Origin: Parastagonospora avenae f. sp. tritici 18332-5
Lineage: Eukaryota > Ascomycota > Dothideomycetes > Pleosporales > Phaeosphaeriaceae
Assembly (NCBI GenBank): GCA_022559985.1
Contig: JAFJTR010000037.1
Coordinates: 212,399-276,398 of the forward strand
Reading direction: 5' to 3'
Length of the DNA: 64,000 nucleotides
How positions within the stretch are numbered: the first letter of the stretch is position 1; each line of letters starts with the position of its first letter. The position numbers and the translations under genes were made by a program. The notes beneath the pieces were generated by a model that made no database searches, had not been told where the DNA came from, and saw only the letters and a list, made by a program, of their open reading frames with translations. This document shows positions 33,245 through 43,900 of the stretch, in pieces.

Positions 33245-34360
33245 TCATAGACTATAGACCAACTTCTGCCCGCTCAACTCACCCTTCCTGATGATATTGA
33301 CCCCTCTGATCAATCCTTCGTACCCTCCACCTTCAACCCTAATAGGATGCGGCTGGATTTTGCCCTCAAGGAGCTGCTGCTCAATGATGGCGAAAATAGG
33401 TACTGACATTTCACGAAGCCGGGGCTCAGGATCGGACGAATACGGTGCTGGCCAGGCAGATGCGCCTCCCGTGATTCGCGTTGCCAGAATCCAATCCGGT
33501 TCGATGGCCCGACGCGTTGCAAGCTGGCCGTTAAATGGGTTCAGAGCTGTGTACTTCCCGCCCGCCCTTCCAATAGCCTCGTAGCAGAACCTCATGGTTG
33601 AGTCGTCGGACACACAGTCAATGGCGATCTCCAGTGCGTTGCCGCAGTGTGCACGGATCCTCGCAGCGCAGTCGGGCGCCTTGTAGTCGAAAGTCTCGTG
33701 GGCACCGAACTTGCGGACCAAATCGAAGTTACGAGGTGAGCACGTCGTGAGCACATGAAAGCCACACAAACGCAGCATTTGGATCATCATAGTCCCAGTG
33801 CATGTGCTGCCGCCATAGACTAGCACTGTGGCTGCTTTCCCTGAGGCACCATCGGCGCTCGATTCGGCTGTGAGGATGGCTGGGTCCATGCCGAGAGACC
33901 AGAAAATGGCCATGCAAGCCGAAGCAATTGCCGTTCCCAGCGCTGCGCCTTGTTCCATCGACATGGACGGCGGAATCTTGACAGCCATGTCGCCTGGAAG
34001 CGTGACATAGTGTGCAAAAGCTCCTCCCAACGGCTTCAGCTTATTCATACCGCTCGCCGAGCCGCAGACGCGATCTCCAACTCGCAGATTCGTCACCTTG
34101 GATCCCAGAGCGATGACAACCCCAGAGCAGTCGAAGCCAAAGACGCATCCTACTGTCACAAACTCGCCCACCATCTTGGTGTCGACAGGGTTCAGGCCCA
34201 CAGCCTTGGTCTTGATCAGTACCTCATCGGGTTCCGGTTCGGGGACAGGAACAGTGGAAGAGATCTCAAATTCGCCCGCTTTGCTAGCAATGATAGCCGT
34301 CTGCATCGGCGGTATCGGATGAAATGCTGAGACGGGTGATTGTACCGCAGTGGCAGCCAT
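33245..34360 (-). CDS. Trans-acting enoyl reductase for the PKS (LovC/TenC-type)
   Basis: 371 residues from MAATAVQSPVSAF; the frame is open a further 19 codons to 34417. It is a medium-chain dehydrogenase without zinc ligands. The N-terminal domain has VPVPEPEPDEVLIKTKAVGLNPVD, and the cofactor-binding domain TVLVYGGSTCTGTMMIQMLR (LovC has the same YGGST-x-T-x-T block). Further matches are TTCSPRNFDLVRKFGA, IDCVSDDSTMRFCYEAIGRAG and the ending VRKGELSG-type IIRKGELSGQKLVYSL. These enzymes reduce the alpha-beta double bond on the ACP of PKSs whose own ER is inactive, which is the case for the nearby PKS-NRPS. Divergent from the glycosyltransferase. Confidence 0.92.
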   Translation of the reverse strand: MAATAVQSPVSAFHPIPPMQTAIIASKAGEFEISSTVPVPEPEPDEVLIKTKAVGLNPVDTKMVGEFVTVGCVFGFDCSGVVIALGSKVTNLRVGDRVCGSASGMNKLKPLGGAFAHYVTLPGDMAVKIPPSMSMEQGAALGTAIASACMAIFWSLGMDPAILTAESSADGASGKAATVLVYGGSTCTGTMMIQMLRLCGFHVLTTCSPRNFDLVRKFGAHETFDYKAPDCAARIRAHCGNALEIAIDCVSDDSTMRFCYEAIGRAGGKYTALNPFNGQLATRRAIEPDWILATRITGGASAWPAPYSSDPEPRLREMSVPIFAIIEQQLLEGKIQPHPIRVEGGGYEGLIRGVNIIRKGELSGQKLVYSL

Positions 34361-34617
34361 CTTGTCGAATGCTGGCTTTGAGGAAAAGAGTTGATAGTGA
34401 AGAGTAAGTGTCCACAAAAGCTATTATCATGCTAGTCCTGGTCTACTAGAATGCTATCACACAAAAGCTAACTCTGTCACCGCATCGGGACTGTCAAGCC
34501 CACTATTGTGAGTACGCTGAAACAGCTTCCTACTTCGTCTTTTTCCTATTCTGGAAATACATCACATGTTGTAACCTCTTCAGGACTTACTAAAACGGAC
34601 ATAAGCGACTAACCAAA

Positions 34618-34634
34618 TTTGGGTATTTCCCAAA
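34618..34634. promoter_or_regulatory. Inverted repeat TTTGGG-N5-CCCAAA
   Basis: Perfect 6-bp arms with a 5-bp spacer (TATTT). The dyad shape fits a dimeric fungal regulator site. Not matched to a known factor. Confidence 0.4.
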
Positions 34635-34650
34635 GCGAATTCGATCGATT

Positions 34651-34685
34651 GCTGAAGCGCACTATATCGCGTCAGCCGCTTCAGC
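34651..34685. promoter_or_regulatory. Inverted repeat GCTGAAGCG-N17-CGCTTCAGC
   Basis: Perfect 9-bp arms at 34651-34659 and 34677-34685, 47 bp before the glycosyltransferase start codon. A candidate operator for the cluster regulator, or a leader hairpin. Function inferred from position only. Confidence 0.4.
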
Positions 34686-34731
34686 AAGCTCTCATTCTCA
34701 TTTTGTTTTTGGAGAGATAACGCGCTCCGCC

Positions 34732-36120
34732 ATGTCACCGACAACAATACTATTTCTCACCAATTCAGAGCTTGGACAAGCTTCTGTGATACTGGCTGTA
34801 GCACAAGAAGTAGTTCTTGCGTCAGGCTCGCGCGTCCACCTTGGCTCGTTTCCAGCACTTGCCCAGTCAGTCCCTGAAGATGTCAAGTTCTATTGCCTGC
34901 CCGGCCGATCGATGAAGCAAGTGTTTGCTAGCAATGGCGAAGAATTTCTCCCGAAGCACCGCCCTGGGCTAATTGGCACGTCGAGCGGTTTCGCCAAAGC
35001 ATACTCCTGTGTCCTTGCTCCTTGGAACGGCTCCGAGTACGCTTTGATCTTCGACGCTTGCCGCCATTTGATCCAAGATCTCGAACCTGCACTCGTGGTT
35101 TTGGATCCCCTCTTCAGTCCTGCATACGACGCAGCCATCTCACTCAACCACCGCTGCTTGGTGCTGAGTCCCAACACGTTCAAGGATCACGCGACAGGCT
35201 CGCAGCCAGGGCTGAACAGCTTGTACAAAGTACCATGTCTCGGTTCCGGATACAGTACACCCATGGGTCCTTTGACGGTTTTGTTCAACATATGCCTCTT
35301 GTTGGCCCTCCATATTAATGGACACTGGTCGGCGCCCGTCAAGAAGCTAGAAGAAGCGCGCCGCCGAAGAGGCATACCTGGCCGTCTGGGATCCATATCC
35401 ATGTTTGACGAACCACCACTCGATCTCATCGTTCTCCTACAGTCGACCCCTGAATGCGATTTTCCCATGCACGTTCCATCCAACCTCCTAGGTTGTGGGC
35501 CCATCTTACCCTCTTTCCTGCCATTGACCGAAAGCCATGCCGAGCTGGCTGCATGGCTCAATACTGGCCCGACTATTGTCATCAATATGGGCTCGCACGT
35601 CACTCACGCCACCGGTCAAATTGCGGAGATCATGGCGGCTGTAGCATCTTGCATGCAAAAGCGCGTGGACTTGCAGGTGCTGTGGAAGCTCCAGTCTGAC
35701 GTTGTCCCTGACGTGCCCGCCGCTCTCCTAACGCGCCTACGCATCGTATCCTGGCTTCCTAGCACTCCCACAGCGATCCTGACAGCATCCACGTCCGTGT
35801 GCGCCTACGTCTACCATGGAGGCTCCAATTCATTCCACGAAGCTGTGGCAGCGGGTGTGCCGCATGTGGTATGTCCGGTATGGCTAGACACATACGACTT
35901 TGCTACGCGAGTCGAGCACTTGGGCATCGGCCTATGGGCCAATCGTAGAAGCGCGCCAGACGTGGATCGTACCGGTCTCGAAAGTGCTTTAGATGAGGTT
36001 ATCGATGGTGTTGGAGCCGAGGAGAGGCGAAGGAAAGCACGTATTCTGGCTAAGCTTGTCGGTGGAGTGGATTCGGGGAGAATATTTGCAGCGAATAGGA
36101 TCATAGATGCTACTAAGTAA
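34732..36120 (+). CDS. UDP-sugar glycosyltransferase (GT1-like), cluster gene
   Basis: Single exon, 462 residues. The N-terminal Rossmann start is TTILFLTNSELGQASVILAVAQ and the acceptor domain lies in the first half; a hydrophobic helix PLTVLFNICLLLALHIN sits near residue 185. The C-terminal donor domain carries VINMGSH and the UGT signature region YVYHGGSNSFHEAVAAGVPH followed by VVCPVWLDTYDFATRVEHLG. This is a GT-B UDP-dependent transferase, likely decorating the cluster product. A glycosyltransferase next to a PKS-NRPS with a CYP52 P450 points to sugar on the omega-hydroxyl of the polyketide tail. Sugar identity cannot be read from the sequence. Confidence 0.88.
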   Translation: MSPTTILFLTNSELGQASVILAVAQEVVLASGSRVHLGSFPALAQSVPEDVKFYCLPGRSMKQVFASNGEEFLPKHRPGLIGTSSGFAKAYSCVLAPWNGSEYALIFDACRHLIQDLEPALVVLDPLFSPAYDAAISLNHRCLVLSPNTFKDHATGSQPGLNSLYKVPCLGSGYSTPMGPLTVLFNICLLLALHINGHWSAPVKKLEEARRRRGIPGRLGSISMFDEPPLDLIVLLQSTPECDFPMHVPSNLLGCGPILPSFLPLTESHAELAAWLNTGPTIVINMGSHVTHATGQIAEIMAAVASCMQKRVDLQVLWKLQSDVVPDVPAALLTRLRIVSWLPSTPTAILTASTSVCAYVYHGGSNSFHEAVAAGVPHVVCPVWLDTYDFATRVEHLGIGLWANRRSAPDVDRTGLESALDEVIDGVGAEERRRKARILAKLVGGVDSGRIFAANRIIDATK

Positions 36121-36136
36121 AAAAATTCATATTCGT

Positions 36137-36376
36137 CTATCTCGGGAGTTTGCCTTCTGCATTGACGTCTTTGAAAAGCTCCCGAATGTATGTTTTCCCG
36201 AAGATTGCTTTGCCAGAAGTGAGGCCATACCAAGAGCCCATCAAACTACTTTTCTGTCGTCTCATGTAGAAATGAATAATCTCTAGAAACACGAGATCAG
36301 GAGCTGACTTCTTGACGTATGTGTCGAGAGGATGGCCTACATCTACCCTACAGGGTATCATCGAAGAAGTGAGCAA
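36137..36376 (-). CDS. Small open frame, doubtful
   Basis: A 79-codon frame (or 74 from the second Met, MIPCRVDVGHPLD) ending 16 bp from the glycosyltransferase stop, on the opposite strand. Composition looks protein-like (VGHPLDTYVKKSAPDLVFLE, SLMGSWYGLTSGKAIFGKTY) but I recognise no family. It could be a small gene, the 3' exon of a lost gene, or chance. Confidence 0.2.
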   Translation of the reverse strand: MLTSSMIPCRVDVGHPLDTYVKKSAPDLVFLEIIHFYMRRQKSSLMGSWYGLTSGKAIFGKTYIRELFKDVNAEGKLPR

Positions 36377-39231
36377 CTATCGATGAAGAATCGATGATGC
36401 GTTCAGAATATTATATATCGTGCCTGACAGTTTGCCATTCAGGATATTACTATATGAAAGTAATAAAAAAAGCACTTAGATGGCAGTCAGCTTTCTAAGC
36501 AGCATTGTAGTTGCCCTGCAGGATTCTCGTAAAGTCTTTTGATTAGCCGTGAAAGAGCTGAAAACTTGACATGACCAATTACGATAAGCACTATGGACAC
36601 TACCACCTTTACTGGTGGGACGAGACATGTACGGATGCAGCTAGCAGCAACATATCAACAAATTGAAATTCCAGAATTGCCTCGCGTCGTTAACAAGACA
36701 TATATTTGGTGACACGGATCATTGGCGTGCTTGCCATCCGTGCTGAGTAAAACGGGCTAACGCTGCCGAGTTCCTTTTTCATATTTATTCCGTATACCAT
36801 CTTAACTCTCGGTGTCCGTCGTTGCTAGTAAGTATACGAAGGCGTTCCTTGTCTCGGAATGTTCACGATTCACTATTGGTCAGTCTGTGGCAATTGAGTG
36901 ATTAGTCACTTAGCGTACCCAGAAAAGGAGCTGACAACATATTTACCTATTTAGGCATCCCGTACAGCCGTGAGACCTGTAAGCACGCCGAATTTTACAT
37001 CAACGGCCATAAAAGAAGCAGACTGATAAAGCACTTCCGTACTGAGTTAGAGCGCTGGGCAAGGCCTAGGAAGAGGGCCGTGAAGAGCTGCAGCCTGTTA
37101 GAGATTATCCGAATCAAAGATCGAGAGCATCAATGCATTACTCTGGCTAACCTTGTAATACCTCCTTCTAAGCAAAGCTGCAAGATGTAGAAAGATAAAT
37201 ATGGACACAGGCATCTCCATACGTAGGTGAGCAAAGGCAGTCTATGAACTCTCGCTAAAACCTCATCCCTGGTGCTCTCTGGCTGCTACAGAATACTTGT
37301 GATTGTCGAGCTTAGCCATCTCTGCTTACTCTGAGCTCACTCAGTTTCTTCTTGCCTAATGCTCTTGGTAGAAATTGATAGTGTATGCTACACCGGACCA
37401 AGCTGACTCGGTGTTTCGTCAAAGTCCACTTTTACCAAGTGCTCTTCTTAAGTGAAGGAGAAGAAGGACTAAATGCCTATTCGAATACGTCGCTCTTATA
37501 TCAGCGGGCAATGTTGTAAGATGTTATATCACTGGCTACACGGAGTATTCACTCGAGCCTGGGGGCGGCTCTGTTGATCGACCATACCATGTGAGGTGGC
37601 ATCTGGCTAAAACTCTCTACTATTGGTCTTCGGGAGTGACATGTGGTGGGCTTGCCGGGACTCATGGGTTTCCTAGCTCGAGCTAGGGTCATCATGGCGG
37701 CGAAGCCCCCTGCATACCATTATTTTGGGTTAACCCCGAGTGGAAGGTAGGTTTTCAGCTCGGGATCCGCTATGGGCTGGGATCGCCGCGGCTGTCTTTT
37801 TCGGTTCGCAGCACTGTAAGGCTGACAACGGCGCCTCGTCCACTAAGCAAAGCAAGAGGTCGCTCGAGATTCATGACCGCATCGCTGGCGAATGCGTGTG
37901 CTTCGTCAATACTGTTGGGTTTGCCGTTTAAGATCATTCGATCACAGGCGCCATGGCGTGTATTAAAGCATCGATCTTGAAGCGCATGAAGCCCGGATCA
38001 TTTGATCTCAAAGGTATTGCAGGGTTACGTAGCATTGGTGTACGGTGGGGGCCACCAGAGGCGGAGAGAGTAATGGCCTCAAACCTAGGTGTTGCTAGTC
38101 TCCACAGCTCGTATAGCCTGTCAACGACTCTACCAATTGCACAGTGACATAATCCATGTCCAACTGTTCAGCAGGGCTAGCAGGGGCAGGCGAAGTGTTC
38201 ATGACTGACCCTGCAAGCTTTCCGCACCGGTGTAGGTTCCAAGGTTCTTGAACTGGATATTAACAAGGAAATAATGCGTCGATCTCGCCTTCCCTGCCCT
38301 TCAGAATTTGGGAGTAATGCTTCCTAGGTGCAGATATGGCTCTGGCGTTTGCCGAGCACGTTGGCCCAGCGGTTGAAGGTACTCGATGTACGGCGCTCCA
38401 TCGCCTTGTCCAAACCTAAGTACATTCTCCATCAGCATGGTTCGAGCAGGGGTCAAGTAAGTACCAGTCTGTTCTGGGTTACAAGCTGCGAGCATAATGG
38501 GAAACATTAGGCGTCCGTTGCGGCGCTAACCAGGTGGTTTCATGAACACATGTCTAGTTTCGATCGGCTGTGCATTAAGCTACGCCTCGGCCACGTGCAA
38601 GGTTGACGTGAGATGCGGCAAAGATAAGAGTGGACTTGGGGCTAAGCAGCTAAAAAAGCCTTTGTAAGCTCCGGGGCGTAAGCTTGCTTGAAACAAGCTC
38701 ATGTAAGGCAGGCTGCATGAAACCTTGGAATTAGCCGGACACGCAACAGGATTAGAACATTAGAACGTGAGCGAATCAGGAGATCAATTGCATCATCCGC
38801 GTCTAAACAAGATGCAAGTTAGTCTGCAGGTAGTGACAGCCATTATCGATTCAGGTGTCAGTCCACCATTCAGGCGGGAAGGTGTGCTCGGGCCGATCCT
38901 GAAGTTGAAGGAAGGCGTCGAGGTAGATGATCATGGCGCGGAGAGGGCGATACTAGAGCTCGCTGCGATGACTAACGACGATGGCTTTCCGGATTCCATG
39001 TTTTAGCGTGGGTAATACCCGTGCATAATGGGCGCCTGGGATTGGTATTCCTTGACGTATATGTTCCGGCGTTGCTGACTATATAATAATATGGGAGAGA
39101 GAGATGCGCAGGTAGGCAAAATGGAGCAAACAAATGCCATACTACAGAAGAATGGATTAAGACAGGAAGAGGATCGTCTCCAATCTGGTTAGACCGGTCG
39201 CAACATTCCAGTCGCTCGGGCCCGTAGACTG
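36377..39231. other. Gene-poor interval inside the cluster, possible gene relics
   Basis: About 2.9 kb. The first half (to ~37.7 kb) is AT-rich with no coding signal. Between about 37.75 and 39.0 kb there are several short protein-like stretches on the minus strand that do not join into one frame, e.g. near 38510 (GRLMFPIMLAACNPEQTG) and near 38100 (ELWRLATPRFEAITLS). The first resembles C-terminal parts of fungal zinc-cluster factors, weakly. These could be remains of a decayed cluster gene. No intact gene seen. Confidence 0.4.
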
Positions 39232-40406
39232 ATGACCACAGATACTCAAGTCGCGCAAGTAATTGACCCAGCGGAGCGCAGACGGATGCAGAACAGGACA
39301 GCACAACAAAACCATCGTACGTGAAAACAATGCTTTGCACTTAGGTACCTGGGAACGAAGTGCTCATTTGCTGTTCATCTCTAGGTAGTAGGAGTAAGCC
39401 TACTTCGATGCAAGCAAAGAAAAACAGCGGCAAGACGTTAATTTGGACGCAACCACATACAATCCCTCTGCCACCGAGCAAAATCGGCGATTACAAGCAG
39501 CAAAAGACACAGCGACAACAGCAGATACCACCGAACCAGCGCTCACAGGTCAAGCCTGTCAGCTGTCTCTCATTGGGGCCTCGTAGCATTCCCCATTCAA
39601 CAAGTCCACGTCCACAGGCTGAACCGACGAAGCGACAGACTCAGCTTCCGTACGAGACCTCACCCAGCATACCAAACGATGAGAAGGACTATAGCGACCA
39701 GAAGCACGACGGAGAGGACGAAATGGAATGGATGAACAGGCTGCCTGGCGATGACTTCACATTCGACCTATTGTCAGACGACGCGTTTCTGAATCCGACG
39801 AATTTACTAAGCGAGGCATCGAGCAAAGAGTTGTCCGACTATCTTGACGCCAGTAAGAGGTTGAGCACAGTGATGTGCGACGGGAAAGGCAATGGCGAAG
39901 ATGACAGCGAGCCCGAGGATACTGAAGAGGAAGGCGGCAGCGGCGACACGGAGGAAGACTTTTCTGGATACAATGCGCTGCATCTTGCGGTGTCGATAGG
40001 CCAGGTAGGCACAGTGCGGCTGTTGCTGCAGATGCGGCCAGCGGACATAGACCAGGCTGCTGAGGGCGGCCAGCGGCGTGCGCCGCTACACATTGCTTCG
40101 GCACGCTACCACGTAGATGTGGTGCGCATCTTGTTGGACCATGGCGCGAACGCGCGGCTGCAGGACGGTCGGGGCTGCACGCCGCTGCATGTGGCAGTAA
40201 GGGCAGGCGCCCACGCCATCTCTCGCTTGCTGCTCTGCTGGTGCGTTGAGCTACTGCACATGCGCGACGCCGCAGGACGGACTCCGCTGCACGATGCCAT
40301 TATTAAGGGTGACGAGAAGACGGTGCGCCTACTGCTGGACTACGGGGCAGACCCAGCCGCCGTGGTTGCGCAAAACGGCGCCCCGGGCTATAGCACCGCG
40401 AATTAG
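39232..40406 (+). CDS. bZIP-basic-region/ankyrin transcription factor, TOXE-like cluster regulator
   Basis: Exon 39232..39316, intron 68 nt (gtacgt...ctctag), exon 39385..40406; 368 residues. The first exon encodes MTTDTQVAQVIDPAERRRMQ and then NRTAQQNHR, completed by the next exon as R-S-R: a bZIP basic region (N-R-x-x-A-Q-x-x-x-R) with no leucine zipper after it. An acidic, low-complexity middle follows, then four ankyrin repeats at about residues 223-353 (GYNALHLAVSIGQ, APLHIASARYHVD, TPLHVAVRAGAH, TPLHDAIIKGDE). Basic region plus C-terminal ankyrins defines the bANK family, whose founder TOXE controls HC-toxin genes in Cochliobolus. It lies 550 bp upstream of, and on the same strand as, the PKS-NRPS. 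The intron splits the DNA-binding region, so it is easily mis-annotated as a plain ankyrin protein. Confidence 0.87.
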
Positions 40407-40957
40407 GTAGGAGTGAGGAGTAGTAGAGATCAGAGGGCGTCTTCTGTATTGGTAGCGATATCGTGTGTATCAATGTAAGACGCAAATATGTCATGCATTT
40501 GTCAACTATCAATCATGTTATCCAACTGTCTGAAGCCTGAAGCAAGTTAGCATGGAACACGTGATCCCCGCCACTATTAAGGTTGGAACTTCAAATGTGG
40601 TCGTCCAGCAGTCATCCTCGTTCGTCATGACTTACTAACCCAACGTGGCCTTTCAGACGGCCTCGTCCAAGCGCAGAGCCCATGCTGAAATTGTCCCAGA
40701 ATGGAGCCTGACAGCGTCATGCCCCGAATAGGCAGAAAGGTGCCACTAAATTCTTATTTCCTATTATGGTACTTTGGTAGTAACCCGATCACGGCTCCTT
40801 GGAGGCCTGATCATATCTCAGAACATGTATGCAATTCTATCCAAACAATCATGGGATAAACACTCGAGCGTCCGTTACACATGTCGACATAATCTTCACA
40901 ACAGAATATTCCAACATCATAGGGAGCTCACGTTCAACAAAGCAAAAGACCGCCAGA
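40407..40957. promoter_or_regulatory. Upstream region of the PKS-NRPS gene
   Basis: 551 bp between the regulator stop and the PKS-NRPS start. It should hold the PKS-NRPS promoter. It contains CACGTG near 40559 and a GAAGCCTGAAGC direct repeat near 40534. I found no exact copy of the ten-base TOXE tox-box (ATCTCNCGNA) here by eye. Confidence 0.45.
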
Positions 40958-43900
40958 ATGAACAAGGAGCCCATTGCTATCGTCGGTAGCGGTTGCCGCT
41001 TTCCCGGCGAATCTACGTCGCCGTCAAAGCTTTGGAATCTGCTCCACCAGCCCTACGACGTGTCCAGCAAGATTGACCGATTTGCAGCTGGCAGCTTCTA
41101 CCACAAGGACGGCCAACATCACGGCACTAGCAACGTCCTAGATGCCTATCTTCTTTCTGAGGATACTCGCCTCTTCGATGCCCAACTGTTCAATATTCAA
41201 GGCGGCGAAGCTGCATCAATGGATCCTCAGCAACGTATATTGATAGAGGTCGTCTACGAAGCCCTTGAGCTTGCCGGTCTGACCATGGAGGAACTCTCTG
41301 GTACTACCACTGGTGTCTACGTGGGCGTCATGTGTAATGATTTCTCGCAAATCACCTACAACGACCTCGATAATATACCAAAATACGCCGCCACCGGCAC
41401 TGCCTTATCCATCCTCTCAAATCGACTTTCCTACTTCTTCAACTGGAAGGGCCCTTCCATGACAATAGACACCGCCTGTTCATCCAGTCTGGTCGCTGTT
41501 CATCAGGCAGTGCAACTTCTTCGGAGCGGTCAGTCCCGTGTCGCAGTGGCCGCCGGCAGTAACCTTATTTTCTCCCCCAGTGAGTGGCGTTCCCTTGTTG
41601 CAGTTATTGGTCCCGTAAAGCAAGTGCTATGCTAAATCAATGGACCTTTGTCTAGCCAATTTCATTGCTGAGAGTAATCTCAATATGCTGTCGCCCACAG
41701 GTCGCAGTCGGATGTGGGATAATAACGCTGATGGTTACGCGCGTGGCGAAGGCGTCGGTTGCGTAATCCTGAAAAGGCTGTGCGACGCAATCGCTGATGG
41801 AGATGACATCGAATGTATCATTCGTGAGACAGGCGTCAATCAGGATGGTAGAACTCCAGGAATCACCATGCCCAGCAGCGAGTCACAGGCTGAGCTCATC
41901 TGGCAAACGTATTCGAGGGCTGGATTGAATCCTCTACTTGAGACCGACCGATGTCAATATTTTGAGGCCCACGGAACCGGTACCAAGGCTGGTGATCCAC
42001 AAGAGGCCAGCGCCATATACCGGGCATTTGCTTTGGATAAAGAAGCGACTGACGACCAGCTGCTTTACGTGGGGTCTATCAAAACAGTTATCGGCCACAC
42101 TGAGGGTACTGCAGGCATTGCTGGCCTTCTGAAAGCTTCACTCAGCATCCAGAATGGCACAATTCCGCCCAACATGCTATTCAATGAGCTCAACCCTGCC
42201 ATTGAGCCGTACTACGGATTCTTGCAGATCCCAACAACTGCGAAAGAGTGGCCGAAGCTACCAATCGGAGTTCCACGGAGAGCTAGCGTCAACAGCTTTG
42301 GTGAGCAGTTTCATGTTTGCAATTCAAAAGATGTTCGACTTAACGAGTATTTCTTCGCTGAATACCCGGCTAAAACTTGACAGGGTTTGGCGGCGCAAAC
42401 GCCCACGCTATTCTGGAGAGCTACATGCCTGCGACGACTGCCACTGAGCGTGCAGGAACTGACAATCCTATTCCCATCCTTTTTTCGGCCAATTCGGAGA
42501 AAGCGCTGGTGACCCAACTCCGAACTTGGCTCCAGTTTCTTGAGCAGCAGTCTCCGTCAGCGTTCAATGTTCAAGATATCGCCTGGACACTGTCGCGGAG
42601 ATCTGCTCTGACCCAACGTGCGTACTTCGCTTCTTCCACCGTTCAGGATCTGAAAGAGCAGCTAAGAACCGCTGTCGAAGCGAAAGACGACATTGGTGTT
42701 AGGGCTTCCACTAAGAAGGACAAAATACTCGGTATTTTCACTGGTCAAGGCGCACAGTGGGCAGCCATGGGCCGGGGCCTCGTCCAATGCTCACCAGTTG
42801 CGGAAGCTACACTCAAGCATCTCGACACATCTCTTCAGTCTCTCCCAGTAGAGGATCGTCCTTCTTGGTCATTATATGAGGAATACCTGAAGACTGGACT
42901 AGAATCCCGTGTTATGGAGGCAGAATTCTCGCAGCCTCTCTGCACAGCCGTTCAAGTAATTCTTACTGACATGGTTCGCGCGGTCGGCGTTGCCTTCCAG
43001 GCTGTAGTTGGGCACTCCAGTGGTACGTTCCTAAACCACTGTTATGATCTAGGCCAAATACTAACAAGAGTCTATCGAAAAGGGGAGATTGGTGCTGCCT
43101 ACGCTTGTGGCTATCTTAGTGCCTGGGATGCCATACGTATCGCGTACCTCCGAGGGCGCGTTAGTCACCTCGCCCATGTCAGCGGCGCTATGCTTGCGGT
43201 AGGCACGTCATTAGAGGATGCCACAGAGCTCTGCTCCTTGCCTGTCTTCAGAGAACGCCTCACAGTTGCAGCCAGCAATTCGGCCGCCAGTGTCACGTTA
43301 TCTGGTGACTGGAAGGCTATCGAGCACGCCAAACTGATTCTGGACGATGAGGGTAAGTTTACAAGACTGCTGAAGGTAGACAAGGCGTACCATTCGCATC
43401 ACATGGAGCCTTGCTCCGAGCCATATATGCAGGCCATGTCGCGGGCAGGCATACAAGTCCTCGAACCTAAGCCCAAAGATGGGCCGCCCTGTCGGTGGTT
43501 CTCTTCAGTCCTTGGTGGTACACAAGTAACACCTAGCACCGTCGATATATCTGGCACCTACTGGAGAGACAACCTTGTCCAGCCCGTTCTATTCTACCAA
43601 GCACTTGAATCGGCCCTCGCATATACTAGTGCTGCGGCGTCTCTAGGGCTGGTGGTAGAATTAGGCCCGCACCCTGCTCTCAAAGGACCTGCTAGTAGTG
43701 TGGTTGAGGAAGTTTGCGGAGCTGCAGTTCCGTATACAGGGTTGCTTTCGAGAAGCTCAAACGATGTAGAGGCTCTATCCGCCGGAATCGGTGCAGTATG
43801 GTGTAACATCCTCTCTGCTCAGACCACACTCAAATTCGGCGCACTTTCCTCCATCTTTTCGGGTGCAGATAGCAAGCAGCCGATCTTACTCAAATCCGTA

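Larger units (their letters stand above)
34361..34731. promoter_or_regulatory. Divergent promoter, enoyl reductase / glycosyltransferase
   Basis: 371 bp between the two start codons, so the two cluster genes share control DNA. It contains the two inverted repeats listed next, both nearer the glycosyltransferase. Confidence 0.6.

Noticed and set aside
40407..40957. TOXE tox-box in the PKS-NRPS promoter
   Set aside because: Only a single-mismatch version was seen elsewhere (minus strand at about 34710-34719, before the glycosyltransferase); no exact match by eye.
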